Positions 1 to 13,141 of a stretch of DNA of 64,000 bases are shown here, in pieces. Each line of letters starts with the position of its first letter. Positions within the stretch are counted from its first letter, which is position 1. The notes beneath the pieces were generated by a model. That model saw only the letters and a list, made by a program, of their open reading frames with translations. It did not search any database and was not told the DNA's origin. This DNA is from Lithospermum erythrorhizon (taxonomy: Eukaryota; Streptophyta; Magnoliopsida; Boraginales; Boraginaceae): positions 18,480 through 82,479 of the forward strand of contig JADFUC010000290.1 of NCBI GenBank assembly GCA_019722365.1, read 5' to 3'. Position numbers and translations under genes: made by a program.

Positions 1-1000
1 TAGGATATATAAAGGAGTTCTTAAGATGAAAAACCTAATTCACTTTCATCACCAAAACCCTCCTATAGCCACCCCCTCCTCTCCTCCATAGCCGAACAAA
101 AAGTCATTTTTTGCCTTGAATTTTGCTCCTCCAATTGTTCTCGAGGTTCTAAAGAAACTGGGGCCAGCGATCTAAACCGCTTCCACGCCAGCGACTTCAA
201 CTGAGGCAATTAGTCAGGCGCTTAATCAAGTATGAGATCAAAGGAGGATTCGGAGAGAAAAGTTGCGACTTCCGGCGCCCGAAGTGCTCGTATTCATAAG
301 TATATGCATATATGTATTTATATCAGAATTCATTATATACATTTAAATTATTCCCGTTTCATTTGTTTATGTTTTAGCTGGCGAATGTTACATTCTTCCA
401 ATCATCGGCGCATTAACCTAAGCAGATCCACCTTACGCTGAACCGCTTCGAATACCTTCTTTCTCGGTGTATTTGTGTCAATATCGTAGAATCTTATCTT
501 TTGATTATTTTCCCCGATGACGCCCGCTTAATGGCAAATGACTCACCGAGGTACATTCACCACTCGGGTTCTAATTTGTGTTTTGATTATAATACCGAGC
601 ATCGATTCTCGAATGCGATGATCATAAAATATCATATGCTAAATCGAGTAAAATAAATTAAACGAGATGCTGTAAGATATGGCTTATATGATTTCTAAAT
701 ATAACGGCGAGCTCGTAAAACCCGACGACTACCACTCAAATCTGTGACTCTGAAAATGACATCACTATTTTAAAAACTTAAAGCTCATCTTAATAAGAGT
801 AAGCCATCTTGAGAAACTCGAGTTTAAGAAATGTTTATAGAAAAGGCTAATATGGAGAATCTCAAAGTTAAAGAACAAGTCAATAATCATGAGTCAAGGA
901 ACTAATAAACTCATGAGATTTTTAGAGACTCCAAAGTAAAAAAAACATGAATAAAAGAGGTTTAGGATATGCAAGGATAATTGATGCTCTAAACCGTGCT
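1..1000. other. Unassigned repeat-like DNA with a TATA-type motif at the left edge
   Basis: A TATATAAA motif lies at about 6-13 on the plus strand. It is followed by a C-rich, leader-like stretch, which is how an LTR R/U5 region or a gene 5' end would look. No coding domain is recognisable. The short open frame at 232-441 has no family features. This is probably retroelement debris upstream of the copia remnant, but that is inference only. Confidence 0.3.
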
Positions 1001-1129
1001 TCAACTTCCATTAAGTTTGTTGTGAGCTTAATTCCTTCCAAGTAACGCCTGGAACTGCTTTCTATATCCTCCTTTCATTATGTGAGTAAACCTCGCTTTC
1101 TTGCACCCTATCATGTGAACTTGATTTTT

Positions 1130-4100
1130 TGCGGTGTTAACACTCTTCATCCAAAAGTTAAGAATGTATGGACGATCGAGCAGAGTCGCTGAGGCACATG
1201 ACGACGACGCTTCTTTTGTTTTTAAATTGGGGAATAGCAAAGTGGATCCGTTTAAGTTTACAAACAGCCAATCCACAAAGGTGTTGGGTAAAGGTCAGTG
1301 GTTGCAAGAAAATTGCCTTTATAATTAAAGATGCCATCAGATGTCATTTATGCTAGTTTAATTTACTTTGGCAAGTAGCCAATGTTTATAAAGACATGAT
1401 GGTTCTTTTTCCTGAAAAACAAGTGTGTTGTTTCATGGTTCTATCTTCTTTAGTCATACATGGTATTTCTGCCTCTAACAATGTCTATTATGTCGATTTT
1501 GATTTGATTGAGTCTAGTGATACGTGTGCTTAAGTGTTATGCAATTAAGAGCGAAGCTTATATTAAAGCATGGGCACGCCAAAGATTTACTGAATTTCTA
1601 ATTGTCCAAAGCATGATCACGCTAGATGTTTGTCAAATATTAAATTTAAAAAAGAACAATTAAAGGGACACACAACTCGTAAAATACATAAAACATCTTT
1701 TAAATCCATTAATAAAATTTCCACTAAAATGCTTGATTTATCAGATACAATTGCTTGGGTGAAATGGATGTTGTTAGTCTGAAAGCGGTCCGTATATGTT
1801 TATGTTATAGTTGATGATTATTCTCGATTTATATAGGTTATTTTTCCTTTACAATAAGAGTGATATCACGCTTAGTATTTTGCTGCCAAGTGTATTTAGT
1901 AACAAAATGAAAGTTAATACGAAAATCAAGGTCAGCTAGGGAAGGATCATGAAGCGAGAATTCCAAAACTCAAAAAGCTCGATAATATTGTGATAAAGAT
2001 GGTAGATCAACACAATTCTAAGTATCCCGGTTACCTCAAAATGGAGTACTGAGCGCAAAATCGGATTTATACAAGAAACGGGACGCATAATGTTAAACGA
2101 GCACAACTCTACCAAAGAGTTTTTGGGGACATTTAGCTGACACCGCATGCCACGTGTTTAACCGGCATTTCGAGACCTTTATTGAATAAAACTCAGATGA
2201 GCCAGCCAGTGGTGCAAGACACCGACTATTAGTTACTTCAAAGTTTCTTTTGGTCATAAGCGCTATGTTTCAAATACTAAAGCATCAACTTGAAATTCAT
2301 GCTAATAGTTCATTTTTCTCTAGGTTATTCATCATATAGTAAAAGATATGTTATATATAATAAAAAGGACCAATTTATCTAAGAGTCTATTCTGTTTTCA
2401 TTTAATCAAATCCTTTGTCGTTAAGGGGCCATTAAGATGATGACGAAGCAGTAGAATTAAGATGGAAAATATACTAACCATTCCTCTTTGAGGAACCCCC
2501 AAAGGTAGCCTCCAAAAGAAGCACCTATCGGCGGGGAGCCTGTGAAAGGAGGAAAGATAAAGTTCTCAAGACGCGAATGACTACTTACGATAAAGTAGAC
2601 ACACGATGATCTACCTAAGCCTACGAGAATCTGGGTAGAAAGAATCATCCTCCAAACCTTGGCTATTGGTGTTCCATGTAGGTATGACTACTCGTAATTC
2701 TGTCAATAATGTTTGTCTACATAGTGCTTATGTCTCTCAATCTGCACCTTTTAAATATTAAGCTTAAAGCCTACGATCCGGAAACGGGTAATATCCATGC
2801 AAAAAGAACTTGAATAATTCGAAGATGTAAAGTATGGCATTTAGTTGAAAAACCTCAATGATAGATCTATAATTGAACAAAAATGGGTTTTTTGAAATAA
2901 ACTTGATTTAAACTGGTCATAGTAAATAAAAACATATTTGTCGTCTATGTATAAATCAAATCGGCGGATAGATTTTGATGAACATTCACTTTGGTTGCTA
3001 GATCAATCCACATTTATAATATTAGCCTTCAAGTAAGAGTATGAATTTCAAGCTAAGCACGATGGGATGTTAAAAAGCAATGCTTTTTAAATGGTTTTCT
3101 GTGGCAGAAAGCTTTTTGTATCACGCTTTTAAACCTGATAAAGCCCTTACTGGACAAAACAAGCACTCTAGAGCTTGGTAAGGAAAGACAAGCAAAATAT
3201 TTAATGTCAATGGTTTCACAAAGGGAAAGCCTCGATTCTATGCTTTTCTCAAAACCATGGCAAACATTCATCAGAGTCCAAATCTAAGTGGTATGATATT
3301 ATATTCACTCTACTAATGATCCGTTATACGAGGAATTCTAAAAAATGATGAATCGAATGAAATAGAAATGAGTACGACGGATGTTTAACTTTTCCTGACT
3401 CAAGTAAAGCAAATGGACTATGGTATCTTTATATCACAAAGTAAGCTTATCATGAGTTTATCAAAAAGTTTGACAATGAGGATGCAGCATTTGATAAGCA
3501 CACCAATGGCAAAACCATGACGGCCGGACAAGGATGAATAAGGTAAATGCGCCAATGAGACAACGATCGAGTATGATCGCAGCTTTCGTCTTACTACATC
3601 GCCATTCCGATATTATGTTGCTGGCTTGTTTATGTGCTCGCTTTTCAAATTCCCTAGTCCCAAGCAAATCCCACTTAAAAGTTCTTAAACGATTCTTCGT
3701 TATGTTAAGGGAACTGTAGATTTTGACTTTGGTACCCTGCAGAATAAGGCTTTTGATCTCAGGGATTTTCGGGGATGATTTACAGGATACAATGCTTAGA
3801 TAGAAAAAGAGCACTAGTGGTAATTCTTGTCACTTTGTGACACTGCCCACATCTCGTCTAGTAAAGTTAAGCAAAATAAGGTAGCCTTATCCACCTCGGC
3901 CGAATATGTTGCAAGAGGTAATCAGGCTACGCAGAAATTTTGTGGATGAAATTGCACCTTTAGAAGACTTTGGACTTAAGTTTGATCATATTCGGTCCTT
4001 TGGCGACAACACTAGCCATTAATATCATAAGAACCCCATTTAGCACTCACTTGACCAAACACATAGAAATTGCCACCATTTTATTCTGTGATCATGTCCG

Positions 4101-4195
4101 AAAAGGTATTATTAATCTAGAATTTAGAAGCACAAATGGACCAACTAGCGACATTACCAAGTCTTTATCTAAGGATCAATATAATTAATATAATC
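1130..4195 (+). pseudogene. Degenerate Ty1/copia polyprotein (integrase, reverse transcriptase, RNase H)
   Basis: Once in-frame stops and small indels are ignored, the plus strand reads as a copia pol in the normal order. A zinc-knuckle/pre-integrase tail lies around 1590-1740. The integrase core with a YVIVDDYSRF-like motif is at 1790-1860, and the PQQNGVVERKN-like integrase motif is near 2025-2070. The integrase C-terminus (FLGYSS-like) is near 2260-2340. The RT start (KWVFRNKLD-like, then a GYNQ..GIDFDE-like block) is at 2880-2985, and the ALYG...RAWY-like block is at 3140-3180. The RT/RNase H linker (RSMI...LLYL..RPDIM-like) is at 3560-3620. RNase H has an STSAEY-like motif at about 3890-3915 and ends near 4188 in a KSLSKDQYN-like tail. 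There are many stops and frameshifts, so it cannot make protein. The lineage may be Sirevirus-like, judged from the C-terminus, but this is uncertain. No matching 5' LTR was identified. Confidence 0.85.
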
Positions 4196-4199
4196 AAAC

Positions 4200-4439
4200 T
4201 TGGGCTGAACTCGTATTTTGACTGCTAGCCTTTAATGTTGTTCTATGAGTTAAATCTGACATGCCGCTTACATGTCTCGCATGATATGTGTTTATATGCT
4301 TCTTTTATGTATTGGGGACACTCTCGAACATTCAAGGCATACGCAGACATTGAAATGATCTAGAAGCGAAAGGGTTACTATCTTCGCTGTTTGGCGGTTC
4401 TAAATTTTAAAATTCAGTTTTCGCTACATATCGGAAAAA
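4200..4439. other. No gene seen; copia 3' flank
   Basis: This is the short stretch just past the copia RNase H end. I could not place a polypurine tract or an LTR edge with confidence. Confidence 0.3.
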
Positions 4440-4680
4440 GCCCGAGAAAGGTCGGGAGATGATAAGTCATGACATCAAAAATTGGAGAGGCAGTCATAGT
4501 TCGGGAGAAGATCGGGAGCAACGTCGGGAGTTGCCAAGTCCCGATCGCCGGGCCTTTATTGCTGATCCGACTCACTGGAGTCGATCGACCGAGGTCGGGA
4601 CCTCCCTAAGTCCCGATCTCGGGCCTATATAAGCCCTAAGGCTGAATTTTTAGGGTTTACTCCATTTCTTCAACCTCCAA
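4440..4680 (+). promoter_or_regulatory. LTR U3-like region with repeated GTCGGGA motifs and a TATA box
   Basis: GTCGGGA or its complement TCCCGA recurs about seven times between 4450 and 4625, on both strands. A CCTATATAAGCC TATA motif follows at about 4624-4635, and then a C-rich leader. The same motif-plus-TATA arrangement appears at 9230-9400 (+) and 20300-20515 (-), the latter next to a copia pol. I infer that these are U3 promoters of related LTR retrotransposons. An ordinary gene promoter is less likely because no intact gene follows. Confidence 0.5.
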
Positions 4681-4781
4681 CCGCGCCTCCTCCTCTCCCA
4701 AACGCCAAAACCGCCATTTTCACATCAAAAATCAACCCTTTCCACCAAAAATCAACATTCTTTTATTCCCCAAACACCAAA

Positions 4782-5460
4782 ATGGCACCCAAAACTCAAG
4801 GAGTCAAAACAGCCGCCATCAAACCTCGATACCCACTTCGTCAAGGAGTTTCTCAACCTACACATCAAAACTCCACGGTTCGTTTATGAGATGGTATTTA
4901 ATGTTCTCCTTGACACAAACACCCATGAAACTGAAAGTTGCTTTCATCTATCAACTCTACGAAATCAATATCAAGGACGGACTACTGCTTACAAATAAGT
5001 TTCGGGTCCATAAACTGCTCATTGATTTTATAAGTGATGTTGACTTTTCCTAAAGATAACTCTTCGACGGGTTCTGTATCAGAATGTTTGTTGCTGTGGA
5101 TCGAGAAAGCCAAAGCTCGACTTTCTGATGATTTTGAAAAGGCACTGAAGTTAGCACATTTATGGTCTGATTTTTGCTCGCAACATGAGTTCTTCATTAG
5201 GAAATTCCCTTCGTGAGTAACTTACCTAATCAACCCATTCCATAACCCACTCGCACTCTCGGCATTGTCGATTTGAGCCGATGCCCCTGCGTGTCACTTA
5301 ACAGATATAACGATTTGCCCCAGCCACTCACCCTCGAGGTTGTGCTCACGTAAGAACATGAACATCGTGAGTCACTTATACAACTCGGACTAAAAAAAGA
5401 AATGAAGGAAAATACAACGTGACTATGCCTGCATTTAAGACCAAGAATGTCAGCCATTAC
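4782..5460 (+). pseudogene. Unrecognised degenerate coding stretch, possibly a retroelement ORF
   Basis: A methionine codon at 4782 opens a short basic, threonine/proline-rich frame (MAPKTQGVKT...). Around 5034-5216 another frame reads like a helical soluble protein segment (WIEKAKARLSDDFEKALKLAHLW). Neither is closed into a gene, and the frames are not joined by convincing splice sites. The position just behind a U3-like promoter suggests the gag or accessory ORF of the LTR element. No family was recognised. Confidence 0.3.
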
Positions 5461-5499
5461 ACTTCACAATTTTTATCAATCTTATGTCATCATATACAA

Positions 5500-7560
5500 C
5501 ACGCTTTCTAAATACATAATTTTGACATAACACAGCGTACACATTGAAGACCGCTGAGGATATCCTAGCTACCTAAATCTCAATCATGATTTACTCGACT
5601 CCATCGCCACAAATGATGCTTCAACGCCCGACTTTTCCCGAACAATAAACAACATTCCTGGTCCCTAAAATAGAAGCAAGTAGCTTGTGAAAGCTCAGAA
5701 TACCTATATACAAGTCATATCTGTTCACACATATATAAACATGTAATATCGCATACGTGATAATTACTTTCATTATATTTTTTCATACTTACATATATCG
5801 CTAGTTAGCGTCCATATGATCCTCATAATTTAATATCCCTAAACTATTTAATACAATCAACTTACAAAATAATTCAATAATATCAAATAATACTATAATA
5901 TCAAATAGTTCAATATAATATACTATCACCTACAAAATCAAGAACTCCCAATATATCACATAAGCAACAATAACTCTATTCGCCCCTCTATTGAAGCCCA
6001 CCCATCTAATGTAAGAAAGTTCAACGTCACTTTGCTTCTACTCCGCAAACGAGGACAAATAACGTAATGATCAACGCCACTAAGCATTTCCACTCCAAAG
6101 AACGAGGACCAAATAATATAATAATCGATGCCTGTTTACTCAAAGAAATTACTCGTTGCTTTGTATCTAAAGAAACGAATAAAATCGAATCATCTTAACA
6201 TCTGAACTAACCGGAATAGAGTTCACACACAATCATATTTTTAGCTAAATCATATGACCATGATTCCATTGAATATGTGGCTATAGAGCGTTGGATTCTA
6301 ACAAATACCGGATACTGTGCCGCTGATTTCAGGAATACCGGCAGATCCTACGGATCATTGATTCTAGAGAATACCGGACATATCACATCATAAGTCACAA
6401 CTCAAATCATATCCACTTCCATAATATTGCCATATCATAACATCATGCTAATACATAACCATCTCAATATCACTAAATATCATCGTAACCTCCATAATTT
6501 CTCAATACATCTATCTCATCATTTATCATCATCGTGTCACCATTGTTTTCCATATATCACTATCAATCATGACTTCACAGTACAATCAACCCATCAACAT
6601 ATTCCTAATACATATGTTATTATTTCCTGCCATTACCATCAAGTAATTGATCGTTATTACCATACTCCTATCAAAATATAAAGAATATCTCATGCCATAA
6701 GAGATTATACAATACAATATGAACAATGTCTAATTTATAACCTATCTTATGATAATGTTAATATCATCTTATTATTAACTTCTCATATCATCATCACATC
6801 TCACAACTCAACATCATATAAACTTTCATAATCTTACTATATTCTATCATCATGTTATTATCTCTCGAGCATAACCTCCATAAATCTCAACATCCTATAT
6901 TCACATCAATATTATCACAACAATTTATTTTCAGTATTTTCATCTCATCCTTTAATGTTATCCAATTTCAAATAATTTATTCCCTTTCTATTCAATATAT
7001 CTATAAACACATATATAATCTCATTTCCAACAGCTTTTTGTATAACATTAGCTTTTACCCATATATAGTCATATTTCATAATATCTCAAATCTATAACAT
7101 CCCTAATATCTCATATATATCAATATTCAACAAAGTTTCCTAAAGAAAACCAATTAGTTCAATCAACCCATTCTCATACTTATACACGTGTGCCATTATA
7201 TCACACTAATATAATCAAGATCACATTTTACTAAATCTCATCTCAATAAATAATTTTCCATATATCCACCTCATTAATTATCATATCAACATACTGGAAA
7301 TCCTTTTAATAGTTATCTATTTACAACAACCCAAAATATACAATACACATATTCATAATGTAAGAAAGATTATAAACGTGTGATATGAGTACTCACCTCT
7401 AGTCAAGCCAAATATCACCAACCTAACTACTTGAATCACCTATTCGATATCAACACTTTTACTTTCAAACTCAGCAACTTTAAGGTTAAGATTTAAAAGG
7501 AGAATAACAACAAAATGAAAGAAAAAATTTAGGAAAAGGAGGGAGCTTCAATGTCAAGTG
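5500..7560. other. AT-rich, C-skewed retroelement-like DNA without genes
   Basis: The sequence is very AT-rich, with many CATAT/TCATAT words and C rather than G on the plus strand. No open frame has protein-like composition. A block at 6018-6175 (listed separately) is related in reverse orientation to 26330-26505, which supports LTR-retrotransposon debris, probably minus-oriented. The AATACCGG word recurs at 6305, 6334 and 6371. Confidence 0.4.
6018..6175 (-). repeat. LTR-type fragment, inverted relative to 26330-26505
   Basis: The reverse complement of this block shares several ordered words with 26330-26505: TTGAGTAA, ATCGATT, TATTTTGT/TATTTGGTCCTCG, GGAGTAGAAGCAA and GTGACGT. Within the block itself two related lines of about 70 bp follow each other, each with GAGGAC(C)AAATAA. 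These look like two decayed copies of one retrotransposon family in opposite orientation. Confidence 0.5.
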
Positions 7561-9229
7561 GAAAAAAAGGAGAAAAGATTCAAAAGTCTCGCTTTCAGAT
7601 TATCGGAGTATATAAGTAGAGATTAAGTGATTTAGGTTTCTTAGCCTCTATGAAAATTGGGGCAAAGACAGGCCACTACAAAAGAGGGAGGTGTCTATTG
7701 CTATGCCAACAGGTGTCATTTCCCTTTCTTAGTTGGGGAGGAAAAAAAGATGAGTAGTACTTAGCTATACACTTTCTAGTTCGAGTTTGTTTTAAGTAGA
7801 GAAATACTCAATTATTACTTGAATCATAAAAATTCGGGTTATTTGATAGGAGATGAACGGTTTTCCCTTAGCCTTATCCGAAAATTATTCCTCCACACAT
7901 CTAATACCAAATCGTAATTTACGACTCGAGTCTATAGTTCTCTATAAATTGATCCACAACCAGAAAATCAACCTACCCTACCTTATCATCAACCAAATTC
8001 AACATGCTCTCAAGGCCAACAATATCGACAATTATCCTTATGGCCAAATAGTTACCTTCATCGCAGGTCGCGAATGGGGCTGTATACTTTTCCTACTCCT
8101 ATCATGGACGCCAGGTCGCTCTCATCGGGGATGCTACACTTCGAGAAACGGGATTCATTTAGAGGCGGTAGGCTTTACGTGGGTACACTAAGGGTTAACG
8201 AGCCGCCCAAAACGCCGCAGGTAAATGTGGTTCAGGATTCGACGAGTCGGTGTCGAAAAGCGATGACGCTGAGGCGAAAGCCTGCATTTATCAATCCATG
8301 ACCACTGAATGCCTTAGAAGAGGTCCGACATTGCATCAAGCAACCTCGAGGGCTTCGAGACCAGGCATAGACATCAAAGTGAGCAACAACTCGTATACCG
8401 GTATCATTTAGATTTCTAACTTGGCCGGGCGCAAAAAAGGAGCCACGTATCGCAGACTTACCATAGAGATTCCATCTACCAAATAAGCCCTCCGTCCCCT
8501 ATTTCACCTCGATACGCAGACCGGATGTCTTAAGATTCCCTTTTGTCGGAGCAACAAAAGTGGGGAGAAATTATGTCGCTTTTTTGTCTTTATACTCATC
8601 TTCAAGTATGCCTGGTTGCTTCGCTTACGTATAATACTTGGCTTCCTCTTTATTATGTTTTGCACTCCTAAGTATCCGCTTAGTGTCACGTGTTGGTTAT
8701 ATTGTGTATATCTCTTTACATTCATGATTTCTTATGTCAGGGACCTTTGTTATGAATGGTTTTATTTTCAGATGGGTGTAATTTGTTATCGCAAAAAATG
8801 GGAGTTTCATGATAATGGATTCTCGACTCTACGCTTCAAGATAACAAATTACTCCTTATCGATACTAATATCTTTTGATGTTTTTAGTAGCGAAGTAAAT
8901 CGCAGGCTTAACTTTATGTCAAAGGATAAAAGCTATGCTTGAAGAGTTAAGACTTCGCCTTTTTATTAGGCCCATGTGAAGAAATCTCTATACTAAACTC
9001 TGTTTTATGTTAGCGAATAAGAATGCAAGCTTTAATATGAATTAAATATTTAAACGCTTTTGGAAAATAATGTGTCAACTTGATTAGAACTTGAATTAAG
9101 TTTCCGAATTGCACTCCAATATGACCGCAAGTGTGGGCATAACGGGTTGAATTCATTAATTCTTTAAATAAATGTCAAAATTGGGTTTAAAACACATTTT
9201 TTCATCGCGAAAGTTATCCTTACGGTAGG
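7561..9229. other. No gene recognised
   Basis: Several frames of 70-112 codons occur (around 7853-8301 and 8504-8942), but they overlap on both strands and have no recognisable domain or splice structure. GC content is locally higher at 8050-8540, as expected of old transposon coding. I cannot name the element. Confidence 0.3.
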
Positions 9230-9480
9230 GAAAATTCAAGTGCTCCGGGACCGTAAGGCCTTTAACTTGTCCAAGTCCCACCTAATTTCGAGATGTAGGT
9301 CGGGGATACGGTCGACCTCAGATTTCTCCTAATCTAGTCCCGAACCTGTGATTTTCTGACGCATTTTCGAACTCTATAAAAGCCGCCTCATAGCCACCTT
9401 TTTACCCTAACTTTTGCACGAATTCTGAGGCCATATTTTCATATTTCTCAAAAGCAAAAAGGCATTCTTAATCTCTCTTA
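9230..9480 (+). promoter_or_regulatory. Second LTR U3-like region with GTCGGG motifs and a TATA box
   Basis: GGTCGGG, GGTCGACC and AGTCCCGA motifs at 9285-9345 precede a CTCTATAAAAGCC TATA motif at about 9372-9384. A CCTAACTTTTGC leader follows. The layout parallels 4440-4680. This is probably the promoter of an LTR element, because nothing intact follows it. Confidence 0.45.
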
Positions 9481-12400
9481 AAACTTGATAGCTTAGAGAT
9501 TTCATTTTGTTCTCATTCATTTAATATGATATTAGTCGTTGAAATCCTCGGTACGACGCTTAGGTTCTTAATCTAGATTAAGAGGATTTAAATCCTAAAA
9601 AGTCAAGCTGGTTTCTAAAGATGGTCGCTTGAAAGAGATTCACCATATTTCAGGAGTTGCTTATGGTACGAACTCGAGTTTTTCCATTCATAGTGGTGAT
9701 TGTTATCGAAATCCCGAGGTCGAAAGTCGGGCATCGAGCACTTAGGAAAACCGAAGCTCGTTAAAATCGTTGAGTCATTTCTTTCTCCTGGTGTTTCATT
9801 TTATTTACTGTATCTTGACTTATTGTTTTTTTTGTTTTGCCGCATTTTACATTATAATTGTTTGTCATTTTATTATTCTCATTTCTGTGGGGTAATTAAA
9901 TTAATCCAAAATTAGATTACTATTATTTGCATAATCAAAACCCAAAATCAAAAAAAAGATAGTATAATTTTATTCACCGATAAGTGTTTATTATATAGTG
10001 TTTGAAAATTTAATTTCGCGTATTAGCCGATGTTATTTCTACCTTAATCCGATATAATTCTATAATTTGTTTTCGCTTTTATTTGAGTTTAGGCAATTAT
10101 CGACAGTGTTGAAGAAATCGGCTTTGGAATTGAAGATAATGAGTAAAATTCAATTAAATTTACATGGGAGTCATGATTCAGCATGTCGATTCTACCATTA
10201 ATATTAGGGTTATGGCAACCTATAAAAGAAGAGGAGTTAGAGTAAAAAAAGATATCTTGGAATTTCTAAAAAAGAAGTCATCATCTTTGTTTGGAGCTTT
10301 TACACTATCGAAGTCGGGTGCTATAATCGGTAAGCTTAATTACATATCGCGCACTAAGGTTGGAGTTGATTACTTTAATTGGTTCAATAATTTTAATTCA
10401 AGATATTATTATTGTTAAGGATGAATGCCATTAATTTCATATATTTATTTATGTCTTTATTATGAACTAATTTTATTATTAGTCGTGACCATGATATAGT
10501 CGGATCTATGATTTGATTTTCTTGCAGTTAATTTATTTCCGCTCATAATTCCGATTATCAGGGCGTAATTAGTATTTAATATCTTAAAATCAATATTAAG
10601 TCGCTCATAAGTGAGGATTAATCGCTGTAAATGTGCCGTCACTTCACGAATTAATAATCGAACACATGTTTCAATTACTATGTAGAGCATAAGTGTAATG
10701 CCATGCAATTTTAAATAGCATATGTTATTAAAAAAGATCTCCTATTTTAAGATATCATGTAGATGGTGTTAGTTTCTTAGGAGACTTTAATTGGTGGCAC
10801 CGGTAAGTAATATCAATTGTATAAGAATGCTTTTTGTTATGAATTCTAAGTAACTACTAGGTGAGTTGAATCGACGCATCCGATGAAACGTGTCCTCGAA
10901 TTATATATTTCGAATATTAAGTAAGATTCACTTTTGTGCATTCATTTAGTATTAGCTAATTTAATTAAGCTTAATCAATTTAGTTAAGTAGTCTAGATTT
11001 AAATTTACTCTTTAATTATTAGTTAATTAAGGATTAAGAAAAAGACCTAGTACTTAGTATATTGGAATTTGTGAGACGATACTCGTTCTTATTCATTATA
11101 CTACTTGACACGACCCGGTCTCGACCCGGAACACGTAAATTTGTGTTGTCATTCACCCCCCTAAGGATAGTATTCCGCTTAACACTGACTCGAGCTACAA
11201 ATATTGCTCCACGTACACTTTCCAAATTGCTATCACCTAAAGTTATCTGACAGCTATCTCCATCCAACTAACTAACCAAAATCAAGTTCTTCACTAGCTT
11301 TGGTACATGTCTCACTTTTGTCAATTTCTGCTAGTAACCATTTGACTAATTTCCAAGTTTACATCTCCCATACCCACAATGTTTAATGGTTCACCATCAG
11401 CAAGATGAACCGTCCCATAATCTCCGGCTATATAATTCAATATTTTATCCCGATTAGGTAGTATGAAACGATGCACCAAAATTGAGGATCCAAGAACTAA
11501 TAGAACAATCAATAGACAAGAGTAGTGCATCTATTTAGAGTCATCAACAACACCCACGCTACCTATGTTGCTGTCCCGACCTCTGTAGCCTCATGCTTTT
11601 CTCATGACCTCGTCTTTGTCACAACCCCAAAGATTCCGCACGTCCCTCCAAATTTCGACTTTACTCCTACCTCTCGACTTTGACCTCCATTTATTCTGGC
11701 TGCTACCTCATTCCAGCTTCCTACCTTCTTTCTACATTCAATGCAACCCTTTTGTCCCATACGCTTTTACGCATTTCTATAGACAAGCAACGCCCGCACT
11801 ACCTTAAGCTCCAACTTATCATTACCTACCGAAAGCTAATCGCAACCCTCTTCATCGGCTCCCCAACTATTTGGTAAAGATACAATAATATTAGTGTCAG
11901 AACTCATCATCAAAATTCACCGAAATAAGAGATAATCGATTTATCAAACTATCGTTTCACATGTTTAGTTGGAGTATTATCTAACATCCCGTTGAAACAA
12001 CCGCTTTCATTAAACATACCTATTGTTAGTCAATGACTTCCTTATACAAATTAGACAAATATCGTGCCCTTTGTCGTAGTCTCCTTTGAAAACATTAGCT
12101 TAATTACATTTCCCCGGGACAAACATGGTCCGATCACACCAAGACCCGGCCTCCGTCTAACTCCCTTACATTCTTCCTATCCATCTTCTCGCGCTTTATC
12201 GCGAATGACTTGTTCCGCCTTCTCACAGATAAGTGTGAATCCTCCATATTCATCTTCCAATGCGAGAAATCTATCCCATCACCCATAAGATGCCATCACC
12301 CTTCGTTTCATATCAATCTCATATTTCAATAAAAAACACTAGCTCGGGATAATTAATCATATGATTAGCGCCTAATTCAATCACCAAATCTAAGCAAAAC

Positions 12401-12780
12401 ATTGATAACGATAAGATGGGAAAAAATAAACAACACGTGATTTTACGCTTACGTCGCCTTCAACGCGAAAGTTTTAAGCATCCTCGTCGCTATCGCGAAA
12501 TTCACTAAAACCAAAACCGAAGATCACATAATCACCTATCAAGCTAAACCCTCAATCGAAAGAATACTTTATAACATGCGATTCTCAATCACAAAGCCTC
12601 ACAATATTATTAATGACATTCAATAATATTCTTTCAATAAATTATTTGGCAAGTGATTATTTCAAGGATAAGTCACATGTAAAAACCCTATATATATAGT
12701 GAAAAACTTCTAATCTAACCTTTACCAAAATAAAAGAATAACAGAAATTCAAACCGCATCAAATCGTTTTAGGCAGACGA
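9481..12780. other. AT-rich unassigned DNA with LTR-like debris
   Basis: No coding family was recognised on either strand. Around 11040-11160 there is a GAGACGATACTCG...ACTACTTGACACGACCCGG block, the kind of text common in Ty3/gypsy LTRs. Around 11300-12300 the plus strand is C-rich with short open frames of no recognisable domain, which fits a decayed gag/pol in minus orientation. This is inference from composition. Confidence 0.3.
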
Positions 12781-12790
12781 CCATCGGCAC

Positions 12791-12837
12791 TGGGGTCTCG
12801 GGCGCCCTCCTAATGCCTGGCTCCCAGCACGAGACCC
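12791..12837. repeat. GC-rich 9-bp inverted repeat (hairpin potential)
   Basis: GGGGTCTCG and its exact complement CGAGACCCC flank about 29 bases in a GC-rich island within AT-rich DNA. It lies about 300 bp past the stop codon of the TAXIMIN-like gene. Two CATCGAAACC words follow directly. It could be part of a retroelement or a structured 3' flank. Confidence 0.5.
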
Positions 12838-13141
12838 CCTCCTCCATCGAAACCCATCGAAACCTGGGGTCCCATGGAAACTTTCCAAAAACCAACAGAA
12901 AATGGCTTCAAATCTCAACAAAATGAAAATTAAAATATATGACATGGAACACAATTTTAAGGTTGCCACAACAATATAAAAAAGGATCCAGATTCATAAT
13001 CCAATCTCCAAATAGCAACTCAACCAATAAAACATTTAACTTAATGTGCCGACTGCCGAACTCGATATATTTACTCGTTCCTCCAAGATGGTACCCTCAA
13101 ATTATAAGTTGTGGTGACTGGTGAGCACTGAGCAGTCATCA

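Noticed and set aside
8616..8942. 108-codon plus-strand frame with hydrophobic segments
   Set aside because: It overlaps other frames on the opposite strand, and its hydrophobicity follows from AT-rich DNA. No family features.
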